DNA from: CAYOMP01 sp964405075
GTDB lineage: Bacteria; Bacillota; Clostridia; Lachnospirales; Lachnospiraceae
Assembly (NCBI GenBank): GCA_964405075.1
Contig: CAYOMP010000002.1
Span: 1 to 55,045, forward strand
DNA: 55,045 nt
Reading direction: 5' to 3'
The notes below the pieces were generated by a model. It was not told the DNA's origin, searched no databases, and saw only the letters and a program-made list of their open reading frames with translations. The translations under genes were made by a program, and so were the position numbers. Shown here piece by piece: positions 1-8,791 of the stretch (position 1 is the first letter of the stretch; each line of letters begins with the position of its first letter).

Positions 1-183
1 GTATATGAATTTATAATATGTGCAATTTCACCGCTAACTGGGGATTATGAGATGGGCTCACCAAAGGGTGGATTTATTTATCCTAATTTTTCAAATAGAA
101 GTAGAGATGATGAACATATTGCTATTTATAATGGTGAAGGCTCTAATTGGGGAAATATATTGAGGGAGATTTTGATAGGATAG
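1..183 (+). CDS. C-terminal fragment of a DUF4317-like protein (5' end outside window)
   Basis: An open frame runs from base 1 to a TAG at 181-183 and gives 60 residues with no start codon, so the gene begins upstream. The fragment has the patterns FIICAISPLT and GGFIYPNFSNR followed by a D and an IAIY motif. These resemble my recollection of the C-terminal part of DUF4317 proteins, common in Lachnospiraceae and of unknown function. The match is by memory and the fragment is short, so the family call is tentative. That it is the 3' end of a real gene is supported by the absence of stops and by the intergenic sequence and promoter that follow. Confidence 0.5.
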   Translation, partial: VYEFIICAISPLTGDYEMGSPKGGFIYPNFSNRSRDDEHIAIYNGEGSNWGNILREILIG

Positions 184-233
184 TATATTAACTAAGGGGT
201 TCAAAAAATATTTTTAAAAATTAAAAAAAATAC

Positions 234-262
234 TTGCATTTTATAAAATACTGTAATATAAT
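234..262 (+). promoter_or_regulatory. Promoter of the tRNA-Lys gene
   Basis: TTGCAT at 234-239 and a perfect TATAAT at 257-262 are separated by 17 bp. The expected start site near 270 is about 20 bp before the mature tRNA at 291. Confidence 0.7.
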
Positions 263-290
263 ATTTCTTGCGTTACAAAATAATATATAA

Positions 291-363
291 GCGCCTTTAG
301 CTCAGTTGGTAGAGCACCTGACTCTTAATCAGGGTGTCCAGGGTTCGAGCCCCTGAAGGCGCA
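291..363 (+). tRNA. tRNA-Lys (anticodon CTT)
   Basis: The 73-nt sequence folds as a complete cloverleaf. The 7-bp acceptor stem is GCGCCTT with AAGGCGC (356-362), followed by discriminator A at 363. The D-arm has TAGCTCAGTTGGTAGAGCA. The anticodon stem CCTGA/TCAGG (317-321, 329-333) holds loop CTCTTAA with anticodon CTT at 324-326, reading AAG. The T-arm is CAGGG-TTCGAGC-CCCTG. The 3' CCA is not encoded. It has its own promoter and terminator and appears to be a single-gene unit. Confidence 0.97.
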
Positions 364-367
364 TTGT

Positions 368-416
368 GAACACTGTTTACAAAGACGTAGAGCTTTGCAG
401 ATGGTGTTCTTTTTGT
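368..416 (+). terminator. Rho-independent terminator after tRNA-Lys
   Basis: GAACAC at 368-373 pairs with GTGTTC at 404-409. Nested CAAAG/CTTTG pairing lies inside, and a T-run (TTTTTG) starts at 410. Confidence 0.6.
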
Positions 417-834
417 TTTATAGGAGAAAGTATGTCAGACTAAGGTGTGAAAATTATTTGAGGAAAAAGGCTTTATCAGAGGGTATTTCACACATTTATT
501 GCTTTTAGAGGAAGCGTATGTGGAAAAAAATAGAAAAATAAACCTTATGTGTGGACAATTGTAAAAAATATATAAGTCTTACTTTTAATAATTGTATCAC
601 TGATAAGAAATAAAAATAAGACAATTTGCTTAAAATGATGAAAAAAATTGATTAGAAGTGTATAATAAAAGGACAATAGGCTTGGTATGTCATTCAGAGT
701 TAATGAAAATATAAGTAAGTTATATGTAAAAACAGAGTTAAAAAGAGACATATGACCTTTTTAAAATGGCCTATTATGAATACAATAATCAAGGCGTATA
801 TTAGTATACATAGATTAATAATTTTGAAAATGGA
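417..834. other. AT-rich intergenic stretch without a recognisable gene
   Basis: No convincing coding frame or RNA fold is seen here. A 68-codon minus-strand frame inside it is made of AT-rich low-complexity codons and has no credible ribosome site. A small inverted repeat, GTATA-TTAG-TATAC, lies at 796-809. The stretch leads into the promoter of the nucleoside-binding lipoprotein gene. Confidence 0.6.
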
Positions 835-867
835 TTAATTGATAATCAATTAATTTCATTATATAAA
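835..867 (+). promoter_or_regulatory. Promoter and palindromic operator candidate of the nucleoside-binding lipoprotein gene
   Basis: TTGATA (840-845) and TATAAA (862-867) are spaced by 16 bp. A perfect 19-bp palindrome, TTAATTGATAATCAATTAA, covers 835-853 and so overlaps the -35 box. This placement suits a repressor operator. No regulator can be assigned from the sequence, although the Crp/Fnr protein at 11.2 kb is in the same locus. Confidence 0.55.
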
Positions 868-900
868 CTTTTTTCATATTTTATTAAGGAGGATTAATTA

Positions 901-2022
901 ATGAAAAAGAAACTTTTATCTTTAGTGTTAGCATCTGCTATGACATTATCATTAGTTGCTTGTGGTAGCTCAAATACTGCAAACAATGCTGCAGCAGATA
1001 CTACTGAAACAACAACAGAAGCTACAGAAGCTACAGAAACAACAACAGAAGAAACAGCTGAAGCAACAGAAGCAGCAGATGCTTCAGATATCAAAGTTGG
1101 TATGGTTACAGACCTTGGTGGTGTTAATGATGGTTCATTCAACCAGTCATCATGGGAAGGTCTTCAGAAAGCTCAGTCTGAATTAGGAATCACTGTTAAT
1201 TATTTAGAATCAAAAACAGACGCAGATTATGTTCCAAATATCGAAACATTTATTGATGAAGAATATGACTTAATCATTTGTGTTGGTTATGCATTAGCAG
1301 ATGCTTTAAGAACAGAAGCTGAAGCTAACCCAGATCAGAAGTTTGCTATCATTGATGATTCAACAAACTCAGATCTTGAAAATGTTACTTGCTTAATGTT
1401 TGAACAGGCTCAGGCTTCTTACCTTGTAGGTTATGTAGCTGGTCTTACAACTGAAAGCAATACAGTAGGTTTAGTTCTTGGTATGTCTACAGAAACTATG
1501 AACCAGTTTGGTTATGGTTACTTAGCAGGTGCTATTGATGCTAATCCAGAAGTAAAAGTTCTTCAGAATAATGCTAACAGTTTTGCTGATACAGCAGCTG
1601 GTAAAACAGCAGCTAACAATATGGTAGCAGATGGCGCTGACGTTATCTTCCATGCAGCTGGTGGTACAGGACTTGGTGTTATCGATGGATGTAAAGAAGC
1701 TGGTATCTGGGCTATCGGTGTTGACTCTGACCAGAGTGTTATTGCTCCAGAAACAATTCTTACTTCAGCTATGAAACGTGTTGACAATGCTTGTTATGAC
1801 GTTGCAGCAGCAGTTGTAAACGGAACACTTGAAAATGGTATCAAAACATACAATTTATCTGATGCAGGTGTAGATATTGCTCCAACAACTGATAACTTAT
1901 CAGAAGAAGTGTTAGCAGCTGTTAATGAAGTTAAAGAAAAAATCATCGCTGGTGAAATCGTTGTTCCATCAACAAAAGATGATTTCGAAGCTACTTACGG
2001 TGATGTTTACGAATTAGACTAA
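901..2022 (+). CDS. BMP-family nucleoside-binding lipoprotein of an ABC importer
   Basis: This 373-aa protein has a lipoprotein signal (MKKKLL, hydrophobic stretch, lipobox LVAC with Cys at about residue 21). A low-complexity Thr/Glu/Ala linker follows to about residue 62. The mature domain shows BMP (Med/BmpA) hallmarks: VGMVTDLGGVNDGSFNQSSW near its start, YLVGYVAGL and GVDSDQS. BMP lipoproteins are the extracellular binding subunits of Firmicute purine and pyrimidine nucleoside ABC importers. The matching ATPase and two permeases lie 2.6 kb downstream, with yjjI-yjjW between. The start follows an AAGGAGG site. A terminator hairpin after the gene probably raises binding-protein levels relative to the membrane parts. 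The substrate range is inferred from family and context. Confidence 0.93.
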   Translation: MKKKLLSLVLASAMTLSLVACGSSNTANNAAADTTETTTEATEATETTTEETAEATEAADASDIKVGMVTDLGGVNDGSFNQSSWEGLQKAQSELGITVNYLESKTDADYVPNIETFIDEEYDLIICVGYALADALRTEAEANPDQKFAIIDDSTNSDLENVTCLMFEQAQASYLVGYVAGLTTESNTVGLVLGMSTETMNQFGYGYLAGAIDANPEVKVLQNNANSFADTAAGKTAANNMVADGADVIFHAAGGTGLGVIDGCKEAGIWAIGVDSDQSVIAPETILTSAMKRVDNACYDVAAAVVNGTLENGIKTYNLSDAGVDIAPTTDNLSEEVLAAVNEVKEKIIAGEIVVPSTKDDFEATYGDVYELD

Positions 2023-2066
2023 TATTAATAATATTCAGATGCATATAGAGATATGACTGAAACAAG

Positions 2067-2094
2067 GGCATGAGTTGTATTCTCATGCCTTTGT
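2067..2094 (+). terminator. Terminator-like hairpin after the binding-lipoprotein gene
   Basis: GGCATGAG (2067-2074) pairs perfectly with CTCATGCC (2082-2089) across a 7-nt loop. Only a short TTTG follows, so it may be a partial terminator or a 3'-end stabiliser. Confidence 0.6.
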
Positions 2095-2159
2095 ACTATA
2101 GGAAATAAGTATTTTTATGTAAGTTTTTAGTGAATGTAGAGATTCTAGGAGGAAATATT

Positions 2160-3704
2160 ATGCGAGATATCTCAATGGAAAAGGTAAATGAAACAAGAAA
2201 TTCAATATTGGAAACAATTAAAAGTTCAACATTAACTCATGAACAAAAAATTGCCACTTTAGCAGGACAGGCTGATTCATTATTAGAAGTGCTTGATTTA
2301 CCGGAAGGTTTAGATGAATTATTAAATCAGCCAATTGAGACACAGTGTATTTGTGATTTGTTTGAAGGTCACGCACCAGTGCGCCCTAGATATATTATTC
2401 CGGATTATAATAAGTTAATGAAGGAAGGATGTAAATTCTTAGAGCTTGATCCTCCAACAGACTTATACGAAGCAATTAACACATTATTAATTTTTTACAA
2501 GCATGTACCTAGTGTAACTAATTTTCCAGTGTATGTAGGTGCTTTAGATGAATTATTAGAACCGTTTATTGATACGGTTGATGAAAAACAAGCTAAGAAA
2601 ATGATTAAAATGTTTATGATTCATATGGATAGAACTATATTAGATTCATTTTCTCATGCAAATATTGGACCTGTAGATACTAAGGCAGGCAGAATTATAT
2701 TAGAGGTAGAGGCTGAATTAGAACAGGCAGTACCTAATATTACAATGAAATACGATGAAGAATTAACATCAGATGAGTTTGCATTAAGATGTGTAGATAC
2801 AGCACTGCATAGTGCTAAACCAAGTTTTGCTAACCATAAAATGTTTAAGAGTGAAGCAGGTGAAGATTATGTTATCGCCAGTTGCTATAACGGTTTGAAA
2901 TTAGGTGGCGGTTCATATACACTTTGTCGATTAATTCTTGGAAACATTGCAAAACGCTCTAAAAATATTGAAGACTTTAAGCAGAATCAGCTTCCGTATG
3001 TATGCGATATTATGGCAAGATATATGGATTCTCGAATTAAGTTTGAAGTAGAAGAAAGCGGATTTTTTGAAAATAATTTCCTTGCAAAGGAAGGATTTAT
3101 TCATAGAGACAGATTTACGGCTATGTTTGGTATGGTAGGAATGGCTGAATGCGTTAATATTTTATTAGAAAAAGAAGGAATTAATGCAAGATATGGTCAT
3201 GATAAACAGGCAGATGACTTAGCTGTTGAGATTTTAGAACAGATTGATGCGTTAAATAAAGCACATAAGAACCCATATTGCGAAGCAACAAATGGAAACT
3301 TTGTATTGCACGCACAGGTAGGAATAGCTCAGGATAAGGGAGTTACTCCGGGAACAAGAATTCCAATTGGTGAAGAGCCAAGTGAATTAATAGATCATTT
3401 AAGACATTGTTCAAGATATCATAAATATTTCCCATCAGGAACAGGAGACATTTTCCCTATTGATACAACAGTTCATAAGAATAAGGAATATGTACTGGAT
3501 ATAATTAAGGGAGCATTTAAGCAGGATCTTAGATATTTGTCATTTTATTCTGCTGATAGTGATGTAATTAGAATTACAGGCTATTTAGCTAAACGTTCAG
3601 AGATAGAAAAATTGGAAAAAGGTAATAATGTATTACTAGATACTACGGCACTAGCTATGGGCGCTAAGGCTAATGGCAAAATCTTAGAGAGAAGGATTCG
3701 TTAA
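2160..3704 (+). CDS. yjjI: YjjI-family glycyl radical enzyme (DUF3029)
   Basis: This 514-aa protein is close in length to E. coli YjjI. The C-terminal glycyl radical motif reads RITGYLAKR, with Gly474 as the predicted radical site. The likely thiyl-radical cysteine is Cys242 (ASCYNG) or Cys256 (YTLCRL) in the mid-domain, which is rich in GGGSYT-type residues. I chose the ATG at 2160 because AGGAGGA lies at the right distance upstream; an in-frame ATG at 2130 has no such site. Its stop overlaps the activase start by one base (TAATG), so the pair is translationally coupled. The substrate of YjjI is, to my knowledge, not established. Position inside a nucleoside import and salvage locus suggests a nucleoside- or deoxyribose-derived substrate. 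The enzyme would work only without oxygen. Confidence 0.9.
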   Translation: MRDISMEKVNETRNSILETIKSSTLTHEQKIATLAGQADSLLEVLDLPEGLDELLNQPIETQCICDLFEGHAPVRPRYIIPDYNKLMKEGCKFLELDPPTDLYEAINTLLIFYKHVPSVTNFPVYVGALDELLEPFIDTVDEKQAKKMIKMFMIHMDRTILDSFSHANIGPVDTKAGRIILEVEAELEQAVPNITMKYDEELTSDEFALRCVDTALHSAKPSFANHKMFKSEAGEDYVIASCYNGLKLGGGSYTLCRLILGNIAKRSKNIEDFKQNQLPYVCDIMARYMDSRIKFEVEESGFFENNFLAKEGFIHRDRFTAMFGMVGMAECVNILLEKEGINARYGHDKQADDLAVEILEQIDALNKAHKNPYCEATNGNFVLHAQVGIAQDKGVTPGTRIPIGEEPSELIDHLRHCSRYHKYFPSGTGDIFPIDTTVHKNKEYVLDIIKGAFKQDLRYLSFYSADSDVIRITGYLAKRSEIEKLEKGNNVLLDTTALAMGAKANGKILERRIR

Positions 3705-4546
3705 TGGCAGAGGCTTTGGTAAATAAGATAATACCTTTTAGTTGTGTTGATGGTCCGGGAAATAGAACAGCAATATTTTTTCAGGGATGTAATTTTGACT
3801 GTAAATACTGCCACAATCCGGAAACAAAGAATATATGTGTAAACTGTGGGGAATGTGTGGAAAAGTGCCCTACCAAGGCTATACATATTGTGGATAAAAA
3901 GGTAGTTTATGATATAGAAAAATGTTGCAATTGTGATACATGCATTAAAACATGTAAAAGACATAGCAGCCCTAAGATTAGAAGAATGACACCAGAACGA
4001 GCCTTTGAGGAGATAAAGAAACAGATTCCTTTTATTAGAGGAGTAACAGTATCTGGTGGAGAATGTACATTATATTCTGATTTTATAGAAGAACTATTTA
4101 AGATATGTAAGGAAAATGGCTTACATACATTAATTGATAGTAATGGAACATTGGATTTTGAAAAGTACCCGTCTCTTCTAGAGGTAACAGATGGGGTAAT
4201 GTTAGATGTTAAGGCATTTAGCAAGGAAGAACACATTAATGTTACTGGTGTTTCAAATGAAATAGTATTAAAAAATGCCACATTTTTAGCGAGTATTGGA
4301 AAACTATATGAAGTTAGAACAGTAGTTGTACCAGACTTATTTAATACAAGGGAAACAGTTGAAAATACAGCGAAGTTATTAGGTAAATATTTGGACATAG
4401 CTGATATTAGATACAAAATAATTGCATATAGGCCAATGGGAGTTGAGGAAAAATACTCTCATTATCAAGTTCCACAGAAAAGCTTTTTAGAAACCTTGGC
4501 TGATTTAGCCAGAAACTATGGTTTTAAAGATATAGTAATAATATGA
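3704..4546 (+). CDS. yjjW: YjjW-type glycyl radical enzyme activase (radical SAM)
   Basis: This 280-aa radical-SAM protein would install the glycyl radical on YjjI using S-adenosylmethionine and a 4Fe-4S cluster. The SAM-cluster cysteines are Cys29, Cys33 and Cys36 (GCNFDCKYC). Two ferredoxin-like 4Fe-4S motifs are inserted directly after it: Cys45/48/51/55 and Cys74/77/80/84, the latter in CCNCDTCIKTC. The SAM-binding GGE motif is in VTVSGGECTLYSDF. Insertion of a two-cluster domain in this position is typical of glycyl radical enzyme activases. The start ATG overlaps the yjjI stop. A 118-bp gap follows before the transporter ATPase. Confidence 0.92.
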   Translation: MAEALVNKIIPFSCVDGPGNRTAIFFQGCNFDCKYCHNPETKNICVNCGECVEKCPTKAIHIVDKKVVYDIEKCCNCDTCIKTCKRHSSPKIRRMTPERAFEEIKKQIPFIRGVTVSGGECTLYSDFIEELFKICKENGLHTLIDSNGTLDFEKYPSLLEVTDGVMLDVKAFSKEEHINVTGVSNEIVLKNATFLASIGKLYEVRTVVVPDLFNTRETVENTAKLLGKYLDIADIRYKIIAYRPMGVEEKYSHYQVPQKSFLETLADLARNYGFKDIVII

Positions 4547-4664
4547 TACTGGGTTATCAGAGAATATAATTAATATGTTTTGAGTTGATAGTATTGTTGT
4601 TTAGAAAAAATATTATTAATTTAAATAATTATAGGAATAAATAAAAAAGATAGGAGGAATCGAA

Positions 4665-6209
4665 GTGGAGAGAACTAGTCATGTAGACGAAAAACAAACG
4701 GTTATCCAAATGAAAGATATCGTTAAAAAATTTGGTGATTTCGTAGCAAATGACCACATTAATCTGACTGTTCATAAGGGAGAAGTTCATGCGATTCTAG
4801 GAGAAAATGGAGCAGGAAAGAGTACACTTATGAATGTGCTTTATGGATTGTATAAACCAACATCAGGTACAATTGCTATTAATGGTACGGAAGTTGATAT
4901 AGACGGACCAAAGAAAGCTATTGAATTAGGAATTGGTATGGTACATCAGCATTTTATGCTTGTGCAACCATTTACTGTTACAGAAAATATTGTATTAGGT
5001 ATGGAACCTAAAAAGGGAATTAGAGTTGACTTAGAATCAGCTAAGAAAAAGGTTATGGAATTATCTGAAAGATATAATATGAAGGTAGATCCAGATGCCA
5101 AGGTTGAAGACATTTCGGTAGGTATGCAGCAAAGAGTAGAAATACTAAAAGTATTATACAGAGGTGCTGATATTCTAATTCTTGATGAGCCAACAGCTTC
5201 ATTGACACCACAAGAGATTACGGAATTAATAGATATTATCAGTAACTTAACAGCAGATGGTAAATCAGTTATTTTGATTACTCACAAATTAAAGGAAATT
5301 AAAGCATCAGCGGATTATTGTACTATTATCAGACAGGGTAAATACATTGATACTGTTAAAGTTAGTGATGTAACGGAAAATGACCTTGCTTCTATGATGG
5401 TAGGTAGAAATGTAGAATTTGTAGTAGATAAGAAAGAATTAACACCAGGTGAAGTTGTCCTTGAGGTTAAAAATCTTTGTGGAAAAGATTATAGAGGTGT
5501 TGATATATTAAAGAATTTAAATATCAAAGTACGTAAGGGTGAAATTGTAGGTATCGCCGGCGTTGACGGTAATGGACAGTCAGAATTTGTTGAAATATTA
5601 ACTGGTCTTCGTAAAGGAGAATCAGGTGAAATATTGATGCATGGCGAAAATGTCTTAAATCTTACTCCAAAGGAGTTATTTAATAAGGGAATTACCAGTA
5701 TTCCTGAAGACAGACAGAAACATGGTCTGGTTCTTGATTATACAGTAGCAGAGAACTTGATTTTACAGAACTTTGAGAAGGAACCTTATTCTAAGAACTT
5801 TTTCTTAAAGAAGAAGGTAATTAGAGACCATGCAACTCAGTTAAGTGAAAAATTCGATATTCGCCCAAGAGGTAGTGAAGATAAACCAGCCGGACAGTTA
5901 TCTGGTGGTAATCAGCAGAAAGTAATTATTGCAAGAGAAGTAACGAATGATTCTGATTTATTAATTGCTGTAAATCCTACAAGGGGTCTTGATGTTGGTG
6001 CTATTGAATTCGTTCATAGATATTTAGTTGAACAGAGAAACAAGAATAAGGCAGTATTGCTTGTTTCCTTTGAATTAGATGAAATTATGAGCCTTTCAGA
6101 CAGAATTGAAGTTATCTTCGATGGTCAGATCGTTGGTAGCATGGCAGGAAAAGATGCTGATGAAAATACATTAGGATTAATGATGGCAGGAGGTGCTAAT
6201 AATGGATAA
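4665..6209 (+). CDS. Nucleoside ABC importer, double ATPase subunit
   Basis: This 514-aa protein carries two fused ABC domains, the usual layout for YufO/RbsA-like ATPases. Domain 1 has Walker A GENGAGKST (about residues 46-54), signature VGMQQR and Walker B ILILDEPTASL. Domain 2 has the degenerate P-loop GVDGNGQSE, the signature LSGGNQQK and Walker B-like LLIAVNPTRGLDVGA, in which the usual acidic pair is replaced. Such asymmetry is common in this subfamily. The start is a GTG at 4665, 8 bases after AGGAGG. The protein would energise import of nucleosides bound by the lipoprotein at 901-2022. Its stop overlaps the start of the first permease. Confidence 0.93.
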   Translation: MERTSHVDEKQTVIQMKDIVKKFGDFVANDHINLTVHKGEVHAILGENGAGKSTLMNVLYGLYKPTSGTIAINGTEVDIDGPKKAIELGIGMVHQHFMLVQPFTVTENIVLGMEPKKGIRVDLESAKKKVMELSERYNMKVDPDAKVEDISVGMQQRVEILKVLYRGADILILDEPTASLTPQEITELIDIISNLTADGKSVILITHKLKEIKASADYCTIIRQGKYIDTVKVSDVTENDLASMMVGRNVEFVVDKKELTPGEVVLEVKNLCGKDYRGVDILKNLNIKVRKGEIVGIAGVDGNGQSEFVEILTGLRKGESGEILMHGENVLNLTPKELFNKGITSIPEDRQKHGLVLDYTVAENLILQNFEKEPYSKNFFLKKKVIRDHATQLSEKFDIRPRGSEDKPAGQLSGGNQQKVIIAREVTNDSDLLIAVNPTRGLDVGAIEFVHRYLVEQRNKNKAVLLVSFELDEIMSLSDRIEVIFDGQIVGSMAGKDADENTLGLMMAGGANNG

Positions 6210-7281
6210 GAAAAAGAGTGTTTTAGACAGTAATGCATTATATACCTTCCTTGCAATTATTGTTGGGTTTATAATTGGTGCTATATTATTAGCAATAGCT
6301 GGAATTAGTCCTATAGCAGCATACAGTAAATTGGCAGAAGGTATTTTCAGTAAGCCAAAATATATAACATGGTGTATTGTTTACGCCAGCCCATTAATTT
6401 TCACCGGTTTAAGCGTTGCTTTCTCTTTTAGAACAGGTGTATTTAATATTGGTGCAGAAGGACAGTTCGTAGTTGGTACATTAGCTGCCTGCGTAGTTGG
6501 TGTTTTAGTAGATGTGCCTGCGATTATTCATGTACCACTTTGTATTCTGGCAGCAATGGTTGCCGGAGGAATATGGGGTGCAATAGTTGGTTTGTTAAAG
6601 GTAAAAAGAGGAATAAATGAAGTATTGTCATATATTATGTTTAACTGGATTGCTTTTTATCTTTCTAACTTTGTAATTAATTTGGATATTATGCATAGAG
6701 AAAGTGGCGGTGAAGCATCAAAAGATATTCTTGAATCAGCCATGATTACAGCACCAAAGGCAGTAATTACAGCCACTGGTTGTACGTCAGCAAACTGGGG
6801 TATTGTGTTAGCTGTTATTTTTGCAATTGTAATTTGGGTAATTATTAATAAGACTACTTTAGGATATAAATTAAGAGCAGTAGGATTTAATAAAAATGCC
6901 GCTGAATATGGTGGTATAAATACGAATAAGGCTGCAATGACAGCTATGGCAATCTCAGGCGCATTGGCAGGACTTGGTGGCGCAGTTCACTTAATGGGTA
7001 TGTCAGGACGTATCAGTCAGTTTGCCAGTCAGGAAGGTTTTGGTTTTGAAGGTATTACAGTTGCATTAATTGGTGCTTCAAACCCTATTGGATGTATTTT
7101 TTCAGGACTTTTCTATGGAGCAATGAAATATGGTGGAACTAAGTTAAGTATAATTAATGCTCCATCTGAAATCGTAAATATTATTATGGGAACAATAATT
7201 ATTTTTATTGCTGTATCCCACGTATTTAAGATGTTGCTTACATCAAAATTAGCAAAAAAGGGTAAAGGAGGAAATAAATAA
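6202..7281 (+). CDS. Nucleoside ABC importer permease 1 (YufP-like)
   Basis: This 359-aa polytopic protein has about ten hydrophobic segments. It contains the family signature GVFNIGAEGQFVVGTLAA and the ABC-coupling region GYKLRAVGFNKNAAEYGGI, as in BranchedChain/BMP-type permeases (YufP). I place the start at 6202 because AGGAGG lies 8 bp upstream (6188-6193); a start at 6193 would fall inside that site. It overlaps the ATPase gene by 8 bp and the next permease by 1 bp, so the three are translationally coupled. It forms half of the membrane channel. Confidence 0.92.
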   Translation: MDKKKSVLDSNALYTFLAIIVGFIIGAILLAIAGISPIAAYSKLAEGIFSKPKYITWCIVYASPLIFTGLSVAFSFRTGVFNIGAEGQFVVGTLAACVVGVLVDVPAIIHVPLCILAAMVAGGIWGAIVGLLKVKRGINEVLSYIMFNWIAFYLSNFVINLDIMHRESGGEASKDILESAMITAPKAVITATGCTSANWGIVLAVIFAIVIWVIINKTTLGYKLRAVGFNKNAAEYGGINTNKAAMTAMAISGALAGLGGAVHLMGMSGRISQFASQEGFGFEGITVALIGASNPIGCIFSGLFYGAMKYGGTKLSIINAPSEIVNIIMGTIIIFIAVSHVFKMLLTSKLAKKGKGGNK

Positions 7282-8216
7282 TGGATGCAATTATTAAGGA
7301 TTTAGGTTTATTAATTAATGCAATGCTTATTGCGACTCCTCCATTACTATATGCTGCTTTAGGTTCATGTTTTTCAGAGCGAAGTGGTGTTGTTAACATT
7401 GGTATAGAAGGAATGATGACAATTGGAGCCTTTACAGGTGCGGCAGTAGCGTATTTTACAGGAAATGGTTGGTTAGGCTTCTTGTGTGGAGGTTTGGCTG
7501 GTGCGGCTTTTGGATTATTGCATGCCGTTGCCTGTGTTTCCTTTGGCGCAGACCAGACAATAGCTGGTACGGCTATTAACTTTCTGGCTCCTGGTTTAGC
7601 AATATTTTTATGTAAAGCATTATTTGATAATTCAGCAGACACTCCGGCATTAGATACAGCCAGCAAATTACCTAAGATGTTTGATGGTGTGTTTAAAGCA
7701 GGTTCATTTGGCTACAATGTATTCGCAACATATAGCGCTGCATATATTTGTTTTATTCTTGTTGCAGTGGTATGGTTTGTATTTTATAAAACTCGTTTTG
7801 GTATGAGACTTCGTGCTGTTGGAGAGCATCCAAAGGCATGTGATACATTAGGTATTAATGTATTTAGAGTTCGTTATATTTGTGTTATTTTATCAGGATT
7901 TTTAGCAGGTCTTGGTGGAGCATATGTAACATTGGCAACTGTTAGTCAGTTTAGGGGAAGCGTTATTGTTGGACAAGGTTTTATAGCTATTGCAGCTGTA
8001 ATTTTTGGTAAATTTACACCACAAGGTGCAATGAAAGCCTGCCTTTTGTTTGGCTTCTGTAATGGTGTTAAGGCATTGGCAGGTGCAAGTAATGCAGTAT
8101 CACCTAACTTAATTTCAATGATTCCATATATTGTAACAATTTTAGCTTTAGTACTCTTTGTTGGAAAAGCCAGAGTACCGGCAGCTAATGGTAAACCATA
8201 TATGAAATCTAAATAA
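7281..8216 (+). CDS. Nucleoside ABC importer permease 2 (YufQ-like)
   Basis: This 311-aa membrane protein is shorter than its partner, as YufQ is relative to YufP. It carries the matching signatures GVVNIGIEGMMTIGAFTG and GMRLRAVGEHPKACDTLGI. Eight or more hydrophobic helices are evident. It begins in an ATAATG overlap with the previous gene, with AAAGGAGG upstream. With the ATPase and lipoprotein it makes a complete four-component nucleoside importer. A long hairpin region follows the gene and separates it from cytidine deaminase. Confidence 0.92.
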   Translation: MDAIIKDLGLLINAMLIATPPLLYAALGSCFSERSGVVNIGIEGMMTIGAFTGAAVAYFTGNGWLGFLCGGLAGAAFGLLHAVACVSFGADQTIAGTAINFLAPGLAIFLCKALFDNSADTPALDTASKLPKMFDGVFKAGSFGYNVFATYSAAYICFILVAVVWFVFYKTRFGMRLRAVGEHPKACDTLGINVFRVRYICVILSGFLAGLGGAYVTLATVSQFRGSVIVGQGFIAIAAVIFGKFTPQGAMKACLLFGFCNGVKALAGASNAVSPNLISMIPYIVTILALVLFVGKARVPAANGKPYMKSK

Positions 8217-8227
8217 TATCTGAAACT

Positions 8228-8279
8228 AAAGCATATAGAGTGTAAAAGCAATCTATATGCTTTAATACTCATAGATTGC
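8228..8279 (+). promoter_or_regulatory. Two overlapping, mutually exclusive hairpins between the transporter and cdd
   Basis: Hairpin A pairs AAAGCATATAGA (8228-8239) with TCTATATGCTTT (8252-8263), 12 bp. Hairpin B pairs GCAATCTAT (8248-8256) with ATAGATTGC (8271-8279), 9 bp. Both are perfect and both use bases 8252-8256, so they cannot form together. No clear T-run follows either stem. The arrangement could be a weak terminator, a processing site or a leader switch for the cdd-add genes. Confidence 0.45.
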
Positions 8280-8368
8280 GTGGTTAATAAAGAGAAAATT
8301 ATGTTTGCATAAGTTTTTGACAAGCACTACGCAACTATTAAAGAGAGTTTTCATAATTGGAGGTTTTT

Positions 8369-8782
8369 ATGGAATATAGTCAATTAGTAAAAATGGCATT
8401 AGATATGCGGGAGTTTTCATATTCGCCATATTCTAATTTTTGTGTAGGGGCGGCATTATTAACAGTTGATGGAAAGGTGTATACAGGTTGTAATATAGAG
8501 AATGCAGGATATACACCAAGCAATTGTGCTGAAAGGACAGCTTTTTTTAAGGCAGTTAGTGAAGGTAACAAGAATTTTAAAGCAATTGCAGTTGTTGGTG
8601 GAAAAAAGGATGCTAAAGAATTAGATTATTGTGCACCATGTGGAGTATGCAGACAGGTTATGATGGAATTTTGTGATTATGAGAATTTTGACATAATTTT
8701 AGCGAAATCGGAAGATGATTATAAAGTAATAAAATTAAATGAATTATTGCCAATGGGCTTTGGACCAGGAAACATTCAATAA
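8369..8782 (+). CDS. cdd: Cytidine deaminase
   Basis: This 137-aa protein is the size of the homotetrameric bacterial cytidine deaminase. It converts cytidine and deoxycytidine to uridine and deoxyuridine. The zinc site and catalytic acid are in CAERTAFF (Cys53, Glu55) and PCGVC (Cys91, Cys94). The substrate-binding FCVGAALLT and GCNIENAGY segments are intact. I place the start at 8369 because GGAGG (8359-8363) lies just upstream; an in-frame codon at 8357 overlaps that site. The next gene, adenosine deaminase, is separated by a terminator. Confidence 0.96.
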   Translation: MEYSQLVKMALDMREFSYSPYSNFCVGAALLTVDGKVYTGCNIENAGYTPSNCAERTAFFKAVSEGNKNFKAIAVVGGKKDAKELDYCAPCGVCRQVMMEFCDYENFDIILAKSEDDYKVIKLNELLPMGFGPGNIQ

Positions 8783-8791
8783 ACACATTAG

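Noticed and set aside
545..751. 68-codon minus-strand frame upstream of the nucleoside-binding lipoprotein
   Set aside because: Composition is Phe/Ile/Leu/Tyr-rich as expected of random AT-rich DNA, with no ribosome site, no family likeness, and opposite to all neighbours.
417..900. Purine-type riboswitch before the nucleoside-binding gene
   Set aside because: No three-way-junction core sequences or paired loops were recognised in the leader; only a palindrome at the promoter is evident.
956..1186. Gln/Lys-rich frame inside the lipoprotein gene
   Set aside because: It is an alternative-frame reading of the Thr/Glu codon repeat in the linker, within a clear BMP-family gene.
7238..7666. 142-codon frame opposite the second nucleoside permease
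   Set aside because: Antisense shadow of a clear membrane-protein gene; Ala/Pro-rich composition reflects the opposite strand of hydrophobic codons.
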